Shown: positions 1 through 11,019 of the stretch, piece by piece | Layout of the letters: each line of letters opens with the position of its first letter | Position numbering within the stretch: the first letter of the stretch is position 1 | NCBI GenBank assembly: GCA_016490735.1 | Contig: JAEMWC010000038.1 | Coordinates: 1,110,001-1,174,000 of the forward strand | Direction: 5' to 3' | Source of the DNA: Pachyseris speciosa | Lineage: Eukaryota; Cnidaria; Anthozoa; Scleractinia; Pachyseridae | Length of the DNA stretch: 64,000 nucleotides | The notes under the pieces: generated by a model | Databases searched by the model: none | Told to the model about the DNA's origin: nothing | The model's input: the letters and a program-made list of their open reading frames with translations, nothing else | Made by a program: the position numbers and the translations under genes

Positions 1-435
1 AATACCTGAAATATGTTATAGTTCTGAAAGACTCCCCTTACTTAAGCTATTGTATAGACAAAGAGTTCCAGTTATGTACAGCTATAATGAACAGTTTGCA
101 GTTCCCTTTGAATAAAGAATAAAGCTGCAAAGGAACAGATTTTGACTGAAGAAACTAGGGCTAATGCATGAAATATTTTAAAGTTCTAAGTCGCCCCTTA
201 TTTGAGTTGTTGTATAGACAAAGTGTTTCAGTTATGTGCAGCTGTTGTCGGTTTGCAGTTTTCCTTTGAAGAAAGAAAGCTGTGAGGGAACAGAGTTTGA
301 TCGAAGAAATAAGGGAAAGTGTTCAAATATTTATATTTCTGTTATTTCCAAATTATGAAGAAGGTAAACACCATTAAGTATTGTAATAAATATTATTTAT
401 CACCATGAGTTCAGAATTTGATAGCATTTGAGTGT
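1..435. other. Flank of the first transposon; no gene seen
   Basis: AT-rich sequence with no convincing ORF. Two loosely similar stretches near 20-150 and 170-320 share phrases such as a run of ctgaag/cagttatgt words, which suggests an old, degraded direct duplication. I see no RNA gene or splice-supported exon. Confidence 0.4.
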
Positions 436-444
436 TGAGGGTTT

Positions 445-515
445 CAATCTCGTTCCCAGAGCCCACGTGTCTTTTGGGCAGCGCCAAGACACGGAGCTCT
501 GGAATAATCCATTTT
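445..515 (+). repeat. Left terminal inverted repeat (71 bp)
   Basis: Reverse-complement match to 3868-3938 with three mismatches. It starts directly after the TGAGGGTTT duplication. Confidence 0.85.
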
Positions 516-584
516 TTTGAATTTTTTCATTGGCTAGAAGTTCGAGCATGGGCAGTTGAGCCGGAAGTTGCTTCGTAAACAAAT

Positions 585-1011
585 ATGGCGGAGCAGTTGG
601 CAGAGAATACTCCTGTCAAGGTTTTATCGAAAGCTTCAGATCGCCGGTACGTTTGCAAATACCGCAATTCAACCTTTTCGAGTCGTCCGATTGATTTGTT
701 TGGAGAAAATTCAAAGAAAGAAAACCTTTCAATAATGTTTGAGAATGTAACAGGTTTAGCTTTCACGGAGGACGATGGGTTTCCAAAACAAATTTGCGGA
801 GCTTGCCACAATAGCGTTAAACATTTCAAACGCCATTAAGGATAACGAGAGGAAAGAAGGCGACAGAAAGTGCATCCATCCAGAATCAGCGAGAAGCCAA
901 ACAAGGAAAAAGCGACGGAACAGAACGCGCGTCTGTAGTCCGGCAAAGCCTCCACAAAACATGGAAGTGAGAATCTTGCCAGAGTCAATAAGAAAACCTG
1001 AACCTCCCTAA
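585..1011 (+). pseudogene. ZAD-like zinc-finger ORF inside the transposon, frameshifted
   Basis: An 84-codon ORF runs from the ATG at 585 to TAA at 839, starting 70 bp inside the left TIR. The protein has a Cys near residue 24 (YVCKYR), an acidic stretch TEDDGFPKQIC and a second pair ICGACHNSV, like a ZAD-type treble-clef domain in which the first pair has lost a Cys (CKYR instead of C-x2-C). After the stop, another forward frame stays open from 775 to 1011 with a basic, KKRR-containing tail, the composition expected to follow such a domain. I therefore read one gene with a frameshift near 820-840. ZAD/THAP-like fingers are common N-terminal DNA-binding parts of transposases. The second half could be a separate chance ORF. 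Confidence 0.4.
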
Positions 1012-1330
1012 CAAAATAAAGGAATGTTGATGTTGGCAAAGACTACATTGGCTACGCAAAAGTGAGGTTTGTTCATTGTTTTGGTGTACTTGAATGTACA
1101 TGTATTAAAACTAAGGAACTGGAATAAAACGATTTACGTTCATGCGTTGTTCTGATGGTTGAATTAAATGTTTTGCTGACTGATATGTTAATGCTTAATT
1201 AACAGAATTGTTAATTATAAATTATGACACTGTTTGAGGTTATTAACTTGAAAAACCATATCTGGAGACTGGGAGGCCTGAACTCATGGTGTAATTACAG
1301 TATCTTGACTACTTACTTAGGGGGTTGAAC

Positions 1331-1570
1331 CACTGACCACCTGGTTAGCCCAATGGGATGAGACACCAGTCAGGTGAGTGGGAGGCCGCAGGTTCAAATC
1401 CCGGTTGGACAACACTTAGGGTCTTTGTAATGATGTGCAAATGTTAGGCTTTCTGATCTAGTCTTCTTGGATAAGGATGATAATCATAGGACCCACCCTG
1501 CAACATTTGTTCGTAAACAACTCTGTGGGATGTTATTAGGTGAATGGAAATGATGGGAGACAAATTATCT
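1331..1570 (+). mobile_element. tRNA-derived SINE
   Basis: A pol III A-box-like segment (TTAGCCCAATGGG from 1345) is followed by a B-box match GGTTCAAATCC at 1391-1401, spaced as in a tRNA head. The body then has a GGATAAGGATGATAATC-like phrase that I recognise from cnidarian SINE bodies. The ends are approximate and no target duplication is obvious. It lies inside the 445-3938 transposon and was presumably inserted into it. Confidence 0.6.
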
Positions 1571-3405
1571 CATGGGCTACAGCTTATGGTATACTCATGA
1601 ACATCAGATGTTGTGAGATCTCTCTTGTCCAGAAAATAAATGCTGTCTTGCTGGGAGTTGGTAGTGCTACCGCAAAAAAGGGTTTGTGGATCTAGATCTG
1701 TCATCTGTGGGTTACAATTGAAGTACAAGTTCATACATTTTTTTAGTCTCAATGCAATGAGGACATCTCACTAAATTAACTTTCCTTTTTTCATTGTCAC
1801 AGTCCTGAAGTACTTTAGTATGTCTACAAGCAACATAATTGGATAAAATAAAAATGCTATTATAAAGTGAACTTATGTGTGCCCTTGGCACAGACTGGTA
1901 GTTAATAAGATAATGATTGTTTTTTTGATAAGTGTCAAGGCATTATTAAGTTCATTGACTTACATGTAATGAGTTCATGAATGCTAGAGAATGTTGTGTT
2001 GGGTTAATTGCATAATACAGTTTTTGGAGAGTGATGGATTTTGCGAAGCACAATTACATTGAAGTTTTCTGAATTCTGGTTTTCCATTTTTCTGGCTTTT
2101 TATGTTATTATATTTTGCAAACATATCTCCATTAAAAATACTAAGCCAGAAACACGAAGAAACACATTGTCTATTTTTGAATGGAGGCTGATGAATTTTT
2201 TTTGCTGGTCTGGCAATCATGTCACGTCTGATGACACTTATGTAAATGTAAATTCAACTTGTTACCAACAGGGCAAAAAATATGCTGGACAGAATGTAGC
2301 CCTTGTTGAAGAAAAGAACAAAAGCAAAAGAAAATAACTTCTTTAATTATTAGCTTTATTTTTCATCCCTGATTTTTACAATTATTTTATTATGATAACT
2401 AGAATAGCTTACTGATTTCAAACATTGCACCACAGCTGTGCCAAACTCGAACAATTTTTTTTACTATAAGTTTAGGTTGACTTCAGAATAACATTTGAAA
2501 CCATGTCTTTCTACTGTTATGCAGCAGCACATCTATTGTGATACATGTGCATGACAGTTAACACAACTTGGTTAATTAACATTATGCTGATGCTGTCATT
2601 AACTCATTACATGAATTATACATAAAGTCAAAAGGCTGCACCACCGATCAGTATTTTATTTGTGAAATGTTTCAAAATTAAATTAGACATACGACACAAG
2701 GTTGTGCTAAAGCTGACCAAACCTGGTATGTGACCAGCAGAATATATAGCCCTCACAAACTTCAACATCATTTTTCCCTCAAGTCTCTCTAGCAAATGGT
2801 TTAGTAAGGCACTAAAAAGACAAGGAACTTTTAAATATGTTTAAAAAAATTGAAACTTGGGAAGCAGGAAGAACCCATTATTGGATTGGCATAACCTTGC
2901 TGAAATTAGGCGGAAAGGTGAGAGAACCTGTGTCTTGGTTGTTCACACCAAGACACAAGCCAGTAAACTAAGAATGATTTATGAAGCAGGTAAAGCTCAC
3001 TGTGTTTTTTCATGTATATTCTGAAGAAACAAAACTGAACATTGTTGATTTCCCATCCGTTTGAAGTAACGTTTTAGTTCTAAAAATGATCACTTTGGAG
3101 TACTATAGTGGAAAAAAAAACCACACACACAAATACAGCCTCTACCTCCTTTAATAATTATCAATTTAAGTCTCAAATCATTCTAGACGAGCACAGATGC
3201 TCTACTAATTGCGGATACAGTAAATCAAATAAACTCTAGCTGTACATGAACTCAAATCAAATGAGCAGAGCAGAGAACCAACAAACTCAGCCCACTTATG
3301 ACGTCGATTACGGCAATCACAATCAACTCAGCCCCAAAGGAAAGGATTAGTACTGTAGGATCAAACGAGCCGTGTCAACAACAAGTGCTTGTACTGTACT
3401 CTTTC
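1571..3405. other. Interior of the transposon; no gene recognised
   Basis: AT-rich sequence with short ORFs on both strands (for example 2041-2337 forward) that have no recognisable domain or compositional bias. No catalytic transposase motif was seen. Confidence 0.4.
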
Positions 3406-3714
3406 CTAGCCTGACATTGCTGCAACCCACGAAGACTTCAGGATTACCAAAAAGCAAACAACTTTCCCTGGCATTTTTAAGTAAGGTAACCTTTTATTAC
3501 CTTCTTCAACAACGCTTTGAATAATGCACACATCTAAAAGTCCCTCTAACTTCTCCACTTGATCTCTCATCGATGCGTTAAGAGGGAAAAAATTGACCAC
3601 GGAGGTTCCCCGCCTTACCGGAGGTGATGAAACATTGCTGGGAATACTTGATAAATCAGTGATTTCCCGAATTCCGCTTGAATTACGACCAGAACATTCT
3701 TTTTTTATACGCAA
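3406..3714 (-). CDS. Weak minus-strand ORF near the right TIR, function unknown
   Basis: An open frame of about 100 codons starts at a non-ATG codon just downstream of a TATAAAAAAAG stretch on the minus strand. A good donor (GAAGAAG followed by GTAATA) lies inside it, so it could be the first exon of a gene of the element. The first in-frame ATG would give a segment beginning MRDQVEKLEGLL. No domain is recognised. Its position next to the right TIR is the only contextual support, and it may be chance. Confidence 0.2.
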   Translation of the reverse strand: MRIKKECSGRNSSGIREITDLSSIPSNVSSPPVRRGTSVVNFFPLNASMRDQVEKLEGLLDVCIIQSVVEEGNKRLPYLKMPGKVVCFLVILKSSWVAAMSG

Positions 3715-3867
3715 ACTGCTCGTATGGCATCATGTTGCTCTCTTTTCAACTCCTTTTCCCCCAGTTTTTCTAACGAAAAGTCGATCGCCTTATGAAAAAG
3801 ACTCTATTTTGGTCAAGACCGTGACACATGCGCCGTAAAACCGGAACTCCTAAAATCTGGGAGTCTG

Positions 3868-3938
3868 AAAATGGATTATTCCATAGCTCCTTGTCTTGGC
3901 GCTGGCCAAAAGACACGTGGGCTCTGGGAACGAGATTG
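3868..3938 (-). repeat. Right terminal inverted repeat (71 bp)
   Basis: Reverse complement of 445-515 with three mismatches, immediately followed by the second TGAGGGTTT copy. Confidence 0.85.
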
Positions 3939-3947
3939 TGAGGGTTT

Positions 3948-5611
3948 TTGCCTATATTACCGGTGATGAAGAAGTAGCCTTCTCTAAGAAAACATACTCA
4001 ATAAGAAATAGAGTGAACAAACCATACCACACCTTTCAGAGCGGAAAAAGTTTCTGCGCAACTTTCTGCGCATCAGCTTTTCGCGGGCTCTTGTTGGTCT
4101 TTTGAATGAAATCGAACACGATGCCAGGAGAGCGGTGTGTGTGTGTGTGTTTTTTTTTTTCTATCATTTCATTTTTTTGCCCGACTAAAGTACATACGAC
4201 TGTATACCAACTAGTGTCAGACGAGGGAAGAAATATACAGTGGAATTAAAAGCTTTGAGATATTTTTTTCCATCGTTCGGTCGTTAAGTTTGTAGACAAC
4301 TGCTTGTTTATAGTGTTGCGTTCAGTCCTAAATGATTTTTAAATTCTCAGTTTAATCGAATTTTGGTATAACCGGACTGCTTTGAATACAGTGATCTGTT
4401 GGACACTGAAACGATTAGATTGTCACGGTAAGAAAGAAAATGAACACACTGAATATTTAATCATTCGAAGAAATTGAAAAGTGTGTTTGTAAAAGCACTG
4501 TGCTTTGGATAAAGTCAGCAAGGCCAGTCAGCCGCTCTTTCAATAGCGTCAGCTCGTTCATTTTAATAATAATTTGCTCTTTTTGCCTCAACACAACTGA
4601 AACGATCTTTTATAAAAAAAAAATTAAGCTGCCCTCGTAGTGTGCAAGAGTTTTTCAGTTTTGAAAGAACTTTGGGTGATGTGGCAGAAACAATAATATA
4701 AGGGGAATAATTTGGAGGTGTTGGTTACTAAAGATATTTTTCCAACAAACAGTTGAACTTTGGCTATATATACTGCTGAAAAGTTTGTGTCTACAACAAA
4801 AACAAACTTGAGTATCGATAAACACGCAGTGATCAAGTTGAACCGTTTCAAAAATAACTTTTATACTTTCGCTGTGTGTTGGGACTAAAATCAGTGTACA
4901 CTGTTTGTGACAAGCTGAAGTTCTCTAAAGAAATACAGTAGGTGATGCGAAAAGCAGCCGAGTGTGCGTGTTCAGTGAATACTGGCCACACCGTAAATCG
5001 ATAAATAATCTTTGCGCATGACGAGCTTCATGCGATTCTGAAATCGTGGACCCCTGCATTTGTTTTGCCATTCCACTGCGAAACATCAGCGGGAGATCGC
5101 ATGTTTTCTTGAACTGAACTTGTCAGCAACTTTACCCTCTGTAGCCGAAAGAAGTGTGAAAAATCAGATTCTTAGAATTCATACCTGTCATCGAAACCTA
5201 GATGATGTCATCTTAACTGAAGAAACACAGCCCTCGTGGCCTGAAACGTATTGTGAGGGCTAACATTAAAGAACCACAATGGCTTTATATACAACTTCGC
5301 GATATATTCGGGTAAAAAGGAGATACGTAGGACGCACGGACACGAAGCCTGAGAACTCACAGTTCTTTGTGAATATTGGTTTCAGAATGTAAAAAGTACG
5401 ATAAAAATATTCAACTGCTATAAAAATTTACTACTTTAGAAACGTGAATAGTAATTTTTTATATATCTCACAGGAGCGCAATAAAACTGACTAAATTGTA
5501 TGTGTTTAAAATAGTTCAAAAACCCAAACTGTCGCTTAAATTAAAACAGTAAACTCGTGCGAGGTGTTCATTGTTTTTAAGTTCAAACAAAAGTGCAAAC
5601 AAAAACGATAA
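3948..5611. other. Intergenic; no gene seen
   Basis: Short ORFs only (for example 5060-5263 forward), with no domain or splice support. A GT run followed by poly-T lies near 4138-4160. A phrase near 5013-5042 recurs in inverse orientation at about 21966-21998, so at least one small dispersed repeat is present. Confidence 0.4.
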
Positions 5612-6690
5612 TTAAGAAAGAGCCTCGATAATATGTTCCAATTGAGGTCTGCTCTCCGGATAGATGCTTAATCCCCGATTCAGCACTTCTGGAAGGTTGC
5701 CTAAATTTGCTTTGCTAAAGATTGTCTCTGTCATTTTCGCAAAGCTAAAAATGTCACTGTGAATAACTGTCAGTGACAATCTCGGGTGCGATGTGCTGGT
5801 ATTTTTTAGCGTAAGCTCGTTGGCGTTCCTTGGACATCACTTTTGGGCCTTTCAGCCCAGTCAGTGGAAGGCTCTTGCCGAAGTCGATCAATACTGGGTT
5901 GTAAGCGCCCTAACACGCACCGTAACACGACGTTGTTGCATTTGATGTCGTTGTGCAGAAAGCCCGCGTCGCGGACATTTTTTAATGCTGATGCGATTTT
6001 CTCTATGATCTCGACCCAGCGCACATAATCAGACGACATGATGCATTTGGAGAGAGTCAGGAGACTTGTGCGTTTTTTTATCGCCATGGAATTGAACGAT
6101 AAGGCGATAGGGTGGTGCTTCAATGCAAACCCCTTAAAAGAAGTGGCAGGCATGGATGCTGACCGAGTTTATTTACGATACGGGCCTCGGAAATAAGTTC
6201 CTGTCTAACTCTGTTTTCCGCCTGTTGGCGATTCTCTCCTTTCTCTTCACGGAGGTGCAAAGATTTCACCACGACGTTGATACCGCGGAACGTGCCGAGA
6301 TAACAAGAATCATAGGTACCACTACCAAGACAGGTTCTATTCAAGGTCACATGGCTTGCAGGTATTTCTTTCAGACCATGGAGTCGCGCGGCTTTCCGAG
6401 GGACTTCTTCGTAGGCTGAATCTGCGGCCCTCTTCTTCGTTGAAGTAGTGTTCCCTTGTGCAACCTGAGGAACGGGACGTCCATCTGCTGAATCTGCATT
6501 CGCTCGCAGTAGCTCTCCATTTTCAATACGTTCTTAAATTGCTCGCACTACCTGGACTTCAAGCCGCCGCCTACGATCCTCAATCCTGGCCTGCTTCGCT
6601 TCCTCTTTTCTTCTTTTATCGCGCCTTTTCTTTATTTTTCCTCTTAACTTTGTGTTTCCGTCTTTCTTCGTCATTCATGATGTTTTTTGC
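5612..6690 (-). pseudogene. Protein kinase pseudogene, several frameshifts
   Basis: Read on the minus strand, this is a eukaryotic-type protein kinase broken into about four frames. The N-terminal part (about 6360-6690) encodes a highly charged KR/EE-rich helical region with stops. The frame 6120-6350 has the glycine loop GSGTYDSCYLG, the ATP-binding Lys in VVVKSL and a helix-C Glu in ISEARIV. The frame 5806-6153 has the catalytic loop HNDIKCNNVVL, equivalent to HRDxKxxN. A third frame has the magnesium-binding LIDFGKS and the APE motif (HIAPEIV). A fourth carries the rest of the C-lobe (SDIFSFAKMTE) and ends at the TAA at 5612-5614. The domain order is complete, but at least three frame changes plus stops rule out function. 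It may be a processed copy, since I see no introns. Confidence 0.8.
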
Positions 6691-7291
6691 AGCGAACAGC
6701 AAGTCTACAGTCTACTTGAACCTCCGATTTTACTTGCCACACCGGAATTTCCCTGGTCAACCACAAAGCGAGCCAGGTTTTGAGAATTTAGTCATTTCGT
6801 AATCCAATGATCCTAAAAGACGTGTTTTGTCAGAACTGGCCAACAACCATTAAAATATCACTTTAACCGTTTCATTTCTAATTGCTTCAGTGCAGCAGAA
6901 TTGATATTTGTAGGTCTTTTCTCGATTCCAGCTATTCTTGGGCCGATTGTACTCTATATCAAAGCAGTAATTCTCATCTAACCAGTGTACCCGGGGGAAT
7001 CAGACAAGTGTCATCACGCATTCATAGGGAAAGGGAATAATGATCTCCAAATTCTCGTAACTGATGTACAAGGAACTTTATAGCAGCTAGAAAGGAGAAT
7101 TAATAGTCAGATCTTGGGAGTTGAATGGCTATAAATCTCTTTGTTCACTTTTGTCACCATAATTTCCGATTTAGGTGTTGGAAATATAAGGCTGCTTTGT
7201 TTGAAGTATACAGCGGATCTGCTTTCGACGCTACATACGACGCGAAAGTGTGAAAAAAATTGGTCATGTTGTACTGGTAGCATCGCTGACT
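6691..7291. other. Upstream region of the zinc-finger exons; no gene seen
   Basis: No ORF with recognisable content. It presumably holds 5' sequences of the C2H2 exon copies that follow. Confidence 0.35.
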
Positions 7292-7366
7292 ATGGCCGAA
7301 ATCTACGAAACACGCTGTAGCATTTGCGAAAGGAAATTCAAGACAAGGAGTAACACAACTGAGTAA
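7292..7366 (+). pseudogene. Truncated tandem copy of a C2H2 first exon
   Basis: The ATG at 7292 opens a 24-codon ORF beginning MAEIYETRCSICERKFKTR. It parallels the start of the downstream exon (MADIYVVQCPRCEKSFRTK), including the C-x2-C pair and the KxF/SF spacing, but hits a stop before the two histidines. A possible donor (AAGGA followed by GTAACA) lies just before the stop, so it might instead be a short alternative first exon. The similarity over 19 residues with matching start position points to local duplication of the 5' exon. Confidence 0.5.
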
Positions 7367-7479
7367 GCTTAATTTGTCAGCATTGAGAACAATGGAACTT
7401 ACTTTACAGTTTACCGCATTGTTTGGTAGTTTGATTTGAGACTAGACTCGCAACTGGCTACAGTAATTCGCGTAGTGTC

Positions 7480-9631
7480 ATGGCTGACATATACGTTGTT
7501 CAATGCCCGCGATGCGAAAAGTCTTTTCGGACAAAAAAAGCATTAGAGACTCATTTCAGGAAAAAGCACCCTGGGAACGAGTTTCCAGGTAATATCACTT
7601 TTTCATTTGGGGAGAAGCAAGCCCCAACAGTGAGACCTCGATTTTTGAAAAACCGCGACATGTATTTGCGGTGGCCGGCAGAAGTTGTGGAATGCATAAA
7701 CTCTGCACACAATCCCTGCGTTCCAGGTTAGTATAGAAAGTTGACTTCCCCTCAGTTACTCAACTCTGATCAGCCCACGCTCCACCATGAGAGTTATGTG
7801 CCTACTTTGCCCCTCCTCCTCCCCTTATGCTCCGCGCTCGTCTCTCGCGCCTCGCACGCGACTAGGGACTTTAAGCATCGACAACGCGAACGGCAACGGG
7901 GACGTGAGACTTCTGAGGGAAAACCCAAATGTCGTATTGCGCACGTCTGGCGCGAAATATTTTGACGTTCTGCTTCGGGGCCCGACGTGAGAAAGCTTAG
8001 TTTGGCGTTGAGTGAAAACGTGACTAGCATTTCACATATTTTAGCTCTATTTTTGCCCCCAAATTGATAATTTTAATATGGATTGATGCCTTAAGATACC
8101 AAGGAATTGAATCATTGAGTTGTTGCCTGATTTTCTTCCCCAAACTATAAGCTTAAAAAATTTCATCAGTCGGCTGTTTCAAAACAAAAAGCTAGCGCCG
8201 ATGCCTCCGAAATTAGAAATGATTTGCGAGTCTCACACTGTTTATCGACAGTTCTCTCTAACATTACTTTTTCGCATTCGAAATAAGACATACTAGAGCT
8301 GTTAATTTACACTAAACCTGGCCGAGAAAAAGAACTAGTCATCAGTGTTGTTCAAAACTAACGTCCAAAATTCTCTATCATATCGTAGTTTTCAGTTCAA
8401 ATTCCTAGATGTAAAGATATGGAAATTGACATGCATGCTCGTACTGCTAAAGCGTTTCTCGCAAATCCCGGCCTTCGATGCAGAACATTTCAATTGAGTT
8501 CATATTAATCTAGTCGCTACTTCTAGGTAATATATTGGTGAATTTTTTATTATTATTTTATTTTATTACATTACCTCGGCTAAAGATGTGATATCTAATC
8601 TCCGATAAACACTTGTCGTTCTCCAGCACTGATTTGTTGACGTATTCAGTTTGCACAACAGTAAAAATCTACATCGGTCATATCATCATTAAAATGGCTG
8701 AACGCGAAGGAATATTTCGAGAGAAGTTGGCGTCTTCGGCGGCTGCTTAACTGCTTCCAATTTCACTCAACAACCGCGTCCTCTCCCCAGTATTTTCTCG
8801 GTTTTTCCGTCGCCGTTGCCGTTCCCGTCGTCGATGCTTAAAGTCCCTACTGTCTCCCATTTCGCGCACGAGTAAGCCTCCTGTTATGCGAGGTATAAGC
8901 ACGTGAAAACGCAGAAAGCGTCTGCTTATTAAAGCAATATATTGTTACTTCATGCCCTATGCCCCCATGCAACATTTTGCCCTCACCCTCTTTCTTGAGC
9001 TTAACATCTCACATTAAGAATAGAAACGTGCCAGGAATTTTAAAGTGAAACTGATCAGTATTTCAATGACAATGCAAACGTCAAGGAGGTACCTGCAAAA
9101 GTTATTACGTTTGCATGTTCCTGTGAAGATGATAAACATATTTTAATCTAGTTTACCAATTTTATTTCAGCAAAATGGTGCCACTTAACTTTTACTGGTG
9201 TCAAACGTAAATACTTTTGTCACTTGTTAAAGAAGATAGGAAGTGGTACCCTAAATTCAGTAAAGGAGTTCAGACACCTAAAACCACCATTGTGGAAGGA
9301 AAAGGCCTTGCGAATGTCATTTAAAACGTACGCCAGTGGGGACGTGCAAAGAGCTCTGTCCGAGCAAACAACTGTGGAACTGCGCCTATCAAAAACATTT
9401 AGTGGTTCCCAAGAAATCCAGAACCCTGCCCCCCTGTCTCGTCGTGCTGCCCTCGAAGCTGCGAAAAGGAAACGAGGCCGCCAGAAAGCCTCTCTTAAGT
9501 CAGAGATTATTTGTGGCAGTGGAAAAGGGAGAGCAAACAGGGAGTGTGAACTTATATGGAGTCCTATTTTTGACTCCTCGGACAATGGAATACTCACTTT
9601 AAGAGTATATATTGGAAAAGTCCACTTGTGA
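7480..9631 (+). CDS. Two-exon C2H2 zinc-finger gene, function unknown
   Basis: Exons 7480-7726 and 9171-9631 (stop included). The donor CCAG|GTTAGT at 7727 and the acceptor TTTATTTCAG ending at 9170 are both good, and both cut in phase 1, giving an uninterrupted 235-residue protein. A single C2H2 finger lies at the N-terminus (C9, C12, H25, H30; CPRCEKSFRTK). The middle is unassigned, and the C-terminal exon holds a basic, NLS-like patch (AAKRKRGRQKASLK). The 1.44 kb intron contains a TIR element. The protein is probably nuclear and nucleic-acid binding (inference from finger and NLS). No family was recognised beyond the finger. The correct phase and a frame that stays open through exon 2 argue for a real gene. 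Confidence 0.6.
7864..8856. mobile_element. TIR element of about 1 kb in the zinc-finger gene intron
   Basis: Inverted repeats of about 43 bp at 7864-7906 and 8812-8856 share AGGGACTTTAAGCATCGAC followed by a GGCAACGG-rich stretch. A 3-bp direct repeat ACT flanks both ends and could be the target duplication, but three bases are weak. The termini resemble the GGGAGCTTTAGCAACGA-type ends of the element present in both arms of the palindrome at 55298 and 59358, so they may be related families. No coding capacity was seen. Confidence 0.6.
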
Positions 9632-11019
9632 CATTGTGACTTTGAGTTAATGCCAGTATTACTTGCAATATTCACTGTACTTTTTGTCATGTTTATTACC
9701 ATTTGACATGACATTTTTCAACCCTTTCACTTCCTCTGGTGGCCAGGATAAAATTCAAGAAAATGAAAAAAAAAAAAAAAATTCAACAAAATACAATTTT
9801 TGCAAATGTGTTTGTACCATTTTAGTTGCTATGATCACTGGTTTTCATCCAGAGTGTAAGAAATTAGGCCTCCGTTGAGAGTGAAATGGTTACTGACAAG
9901 TATTTCTTAAGAGTTCTTGTTCTTATTGACACATAACAAGTACATGTACAGGTAGACATGTCAGACTTTTTTCAAATAGGTTCTTATGGCCGATAATTGG
10001 CTACTTTCGTAAGGCATATTTCAGTTCCCAAAAGTACACATATCATGCACAGTTGCTTCAATATATTTTTTCATATCAACATGGCCTAAGAATTCCCAGC
10101 CTGAAGGCCACAAGCCATTCTAATGATCAAACTACAATATTAGGTCAAAAGACCTTGGGACAGTTATGAATCTTTTATCCCTATAACACCAATGAATGTT
10201 CTCCTTTTACTGGTTTTCGGTGCCCCGTTCCCTGTTCCCACTAATGGACTTATCTAATGGTCTTAGAGACAGTTAAAAATCAACATTGTAGTGGGGTGGA
10301 GGGGGGGGGGGGGGAATTGTCCCAAGACTTTTGACCTGCATTGATTGCAGATTTTGTGAGAACAAGGAATAATTTTAATCCCAATGGTGAAAGTTTCAGT
10401 TTTATTACTCCTAAAGTGTGGTATTATATACAAAACCATATGGTTTACTCAGGCAATTTGCTCTGCAAACATTAAAGGAAACAGGAAATAAAACTTATCA
10501 ATTACCTACAGCAAATAATATGATTTAAGGTTATTTTTATGGACTCCAATGTTTAAGTCTTCCTTTGATTCAAGTCGTTATTTCAAATATGACAAGAGAT
10601 TTTTTTCCGTGTTTGAAACCTACATGTACTGTCAGTAGAAGGCTAAGGTTGGACCCTGTTTCTAGTCAAAACATGGCAAATAGATAAAATAAGTTAAATG
10701 GTGTTGATCAGGAAATGAAAATAGGTTTAAAATCTGCCAATAATTACATTGTTATCATTAAATTAAATTATTATCATTGATGTCACTGAAATAATTATGT
10801 TAGTCAACTGCAAAATATAGAATACATTTTCTAGAAATCGTGTTGCAGCTTAGATTGTGAAAGGCTTAAGCCTCTCTTTGCAATTAGTGGTGATAAGGTC
10901 ACGATCTGTAAACATAAAAGAATACAGTAAATAAAAGCCATCACCTATTCAGAGCAAATACAATTTTGTTAGATCTTAAAGCTTAGAGATTGTGGTGAAT
11001 CCATGACAGTTATAGTTTT
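9632..11019. other. Downstream of the zinc-finger gene; no gene seen
   Basis: AT-rich, with a poly-A run at about 9766-9782 and a poly-G run at about 10301-10315. No ORF with domain or splice support. Confidence 0.4.

Larger units (their letters stand above)
436..3947. mobile_element. 3.5 kb TIR DNA transposon with 9-bp target duplication
   Basis: Two 71-bp terminal inverted repeats lie at 445-515 and 3868-3938 and match with three mismatches; both begin CAATCTCGTTCCCAGAGCC. They are flanked by the identical 9-mer TGAGGGTTT at 436-444 and 3939-3947, a clean target-site duplication. Long TIRs with a 9-bp duplication are the habit of Mutator-like elements, though Merlin and some other superfamilies can also give 8-9 bp, so the superfamily is inferred only. 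Inside are a ZAD-like ORF next to the left TIR (585-839), a tRNA-derived SINE (about 1331-1570) and a weak minus-strand ORF near the right TIR (3406-3714). I see no DDE catalytic core, so this looks like a non-autonomous or decayed copy. Confidence 0.85.

Noticed and set aside
6458..6802. 114-codon forward ORF
   Set aside because: Antisense to the charged N-terminal part of the kinase pseudogene.
9220..9714. 164-codon minus-strand ORF opposite exon 2 of the C2H2 gene
   Set aside because: The forward frame joins exon 1 in phase and carries an NLS-like patch; the minus frame is its shadow.
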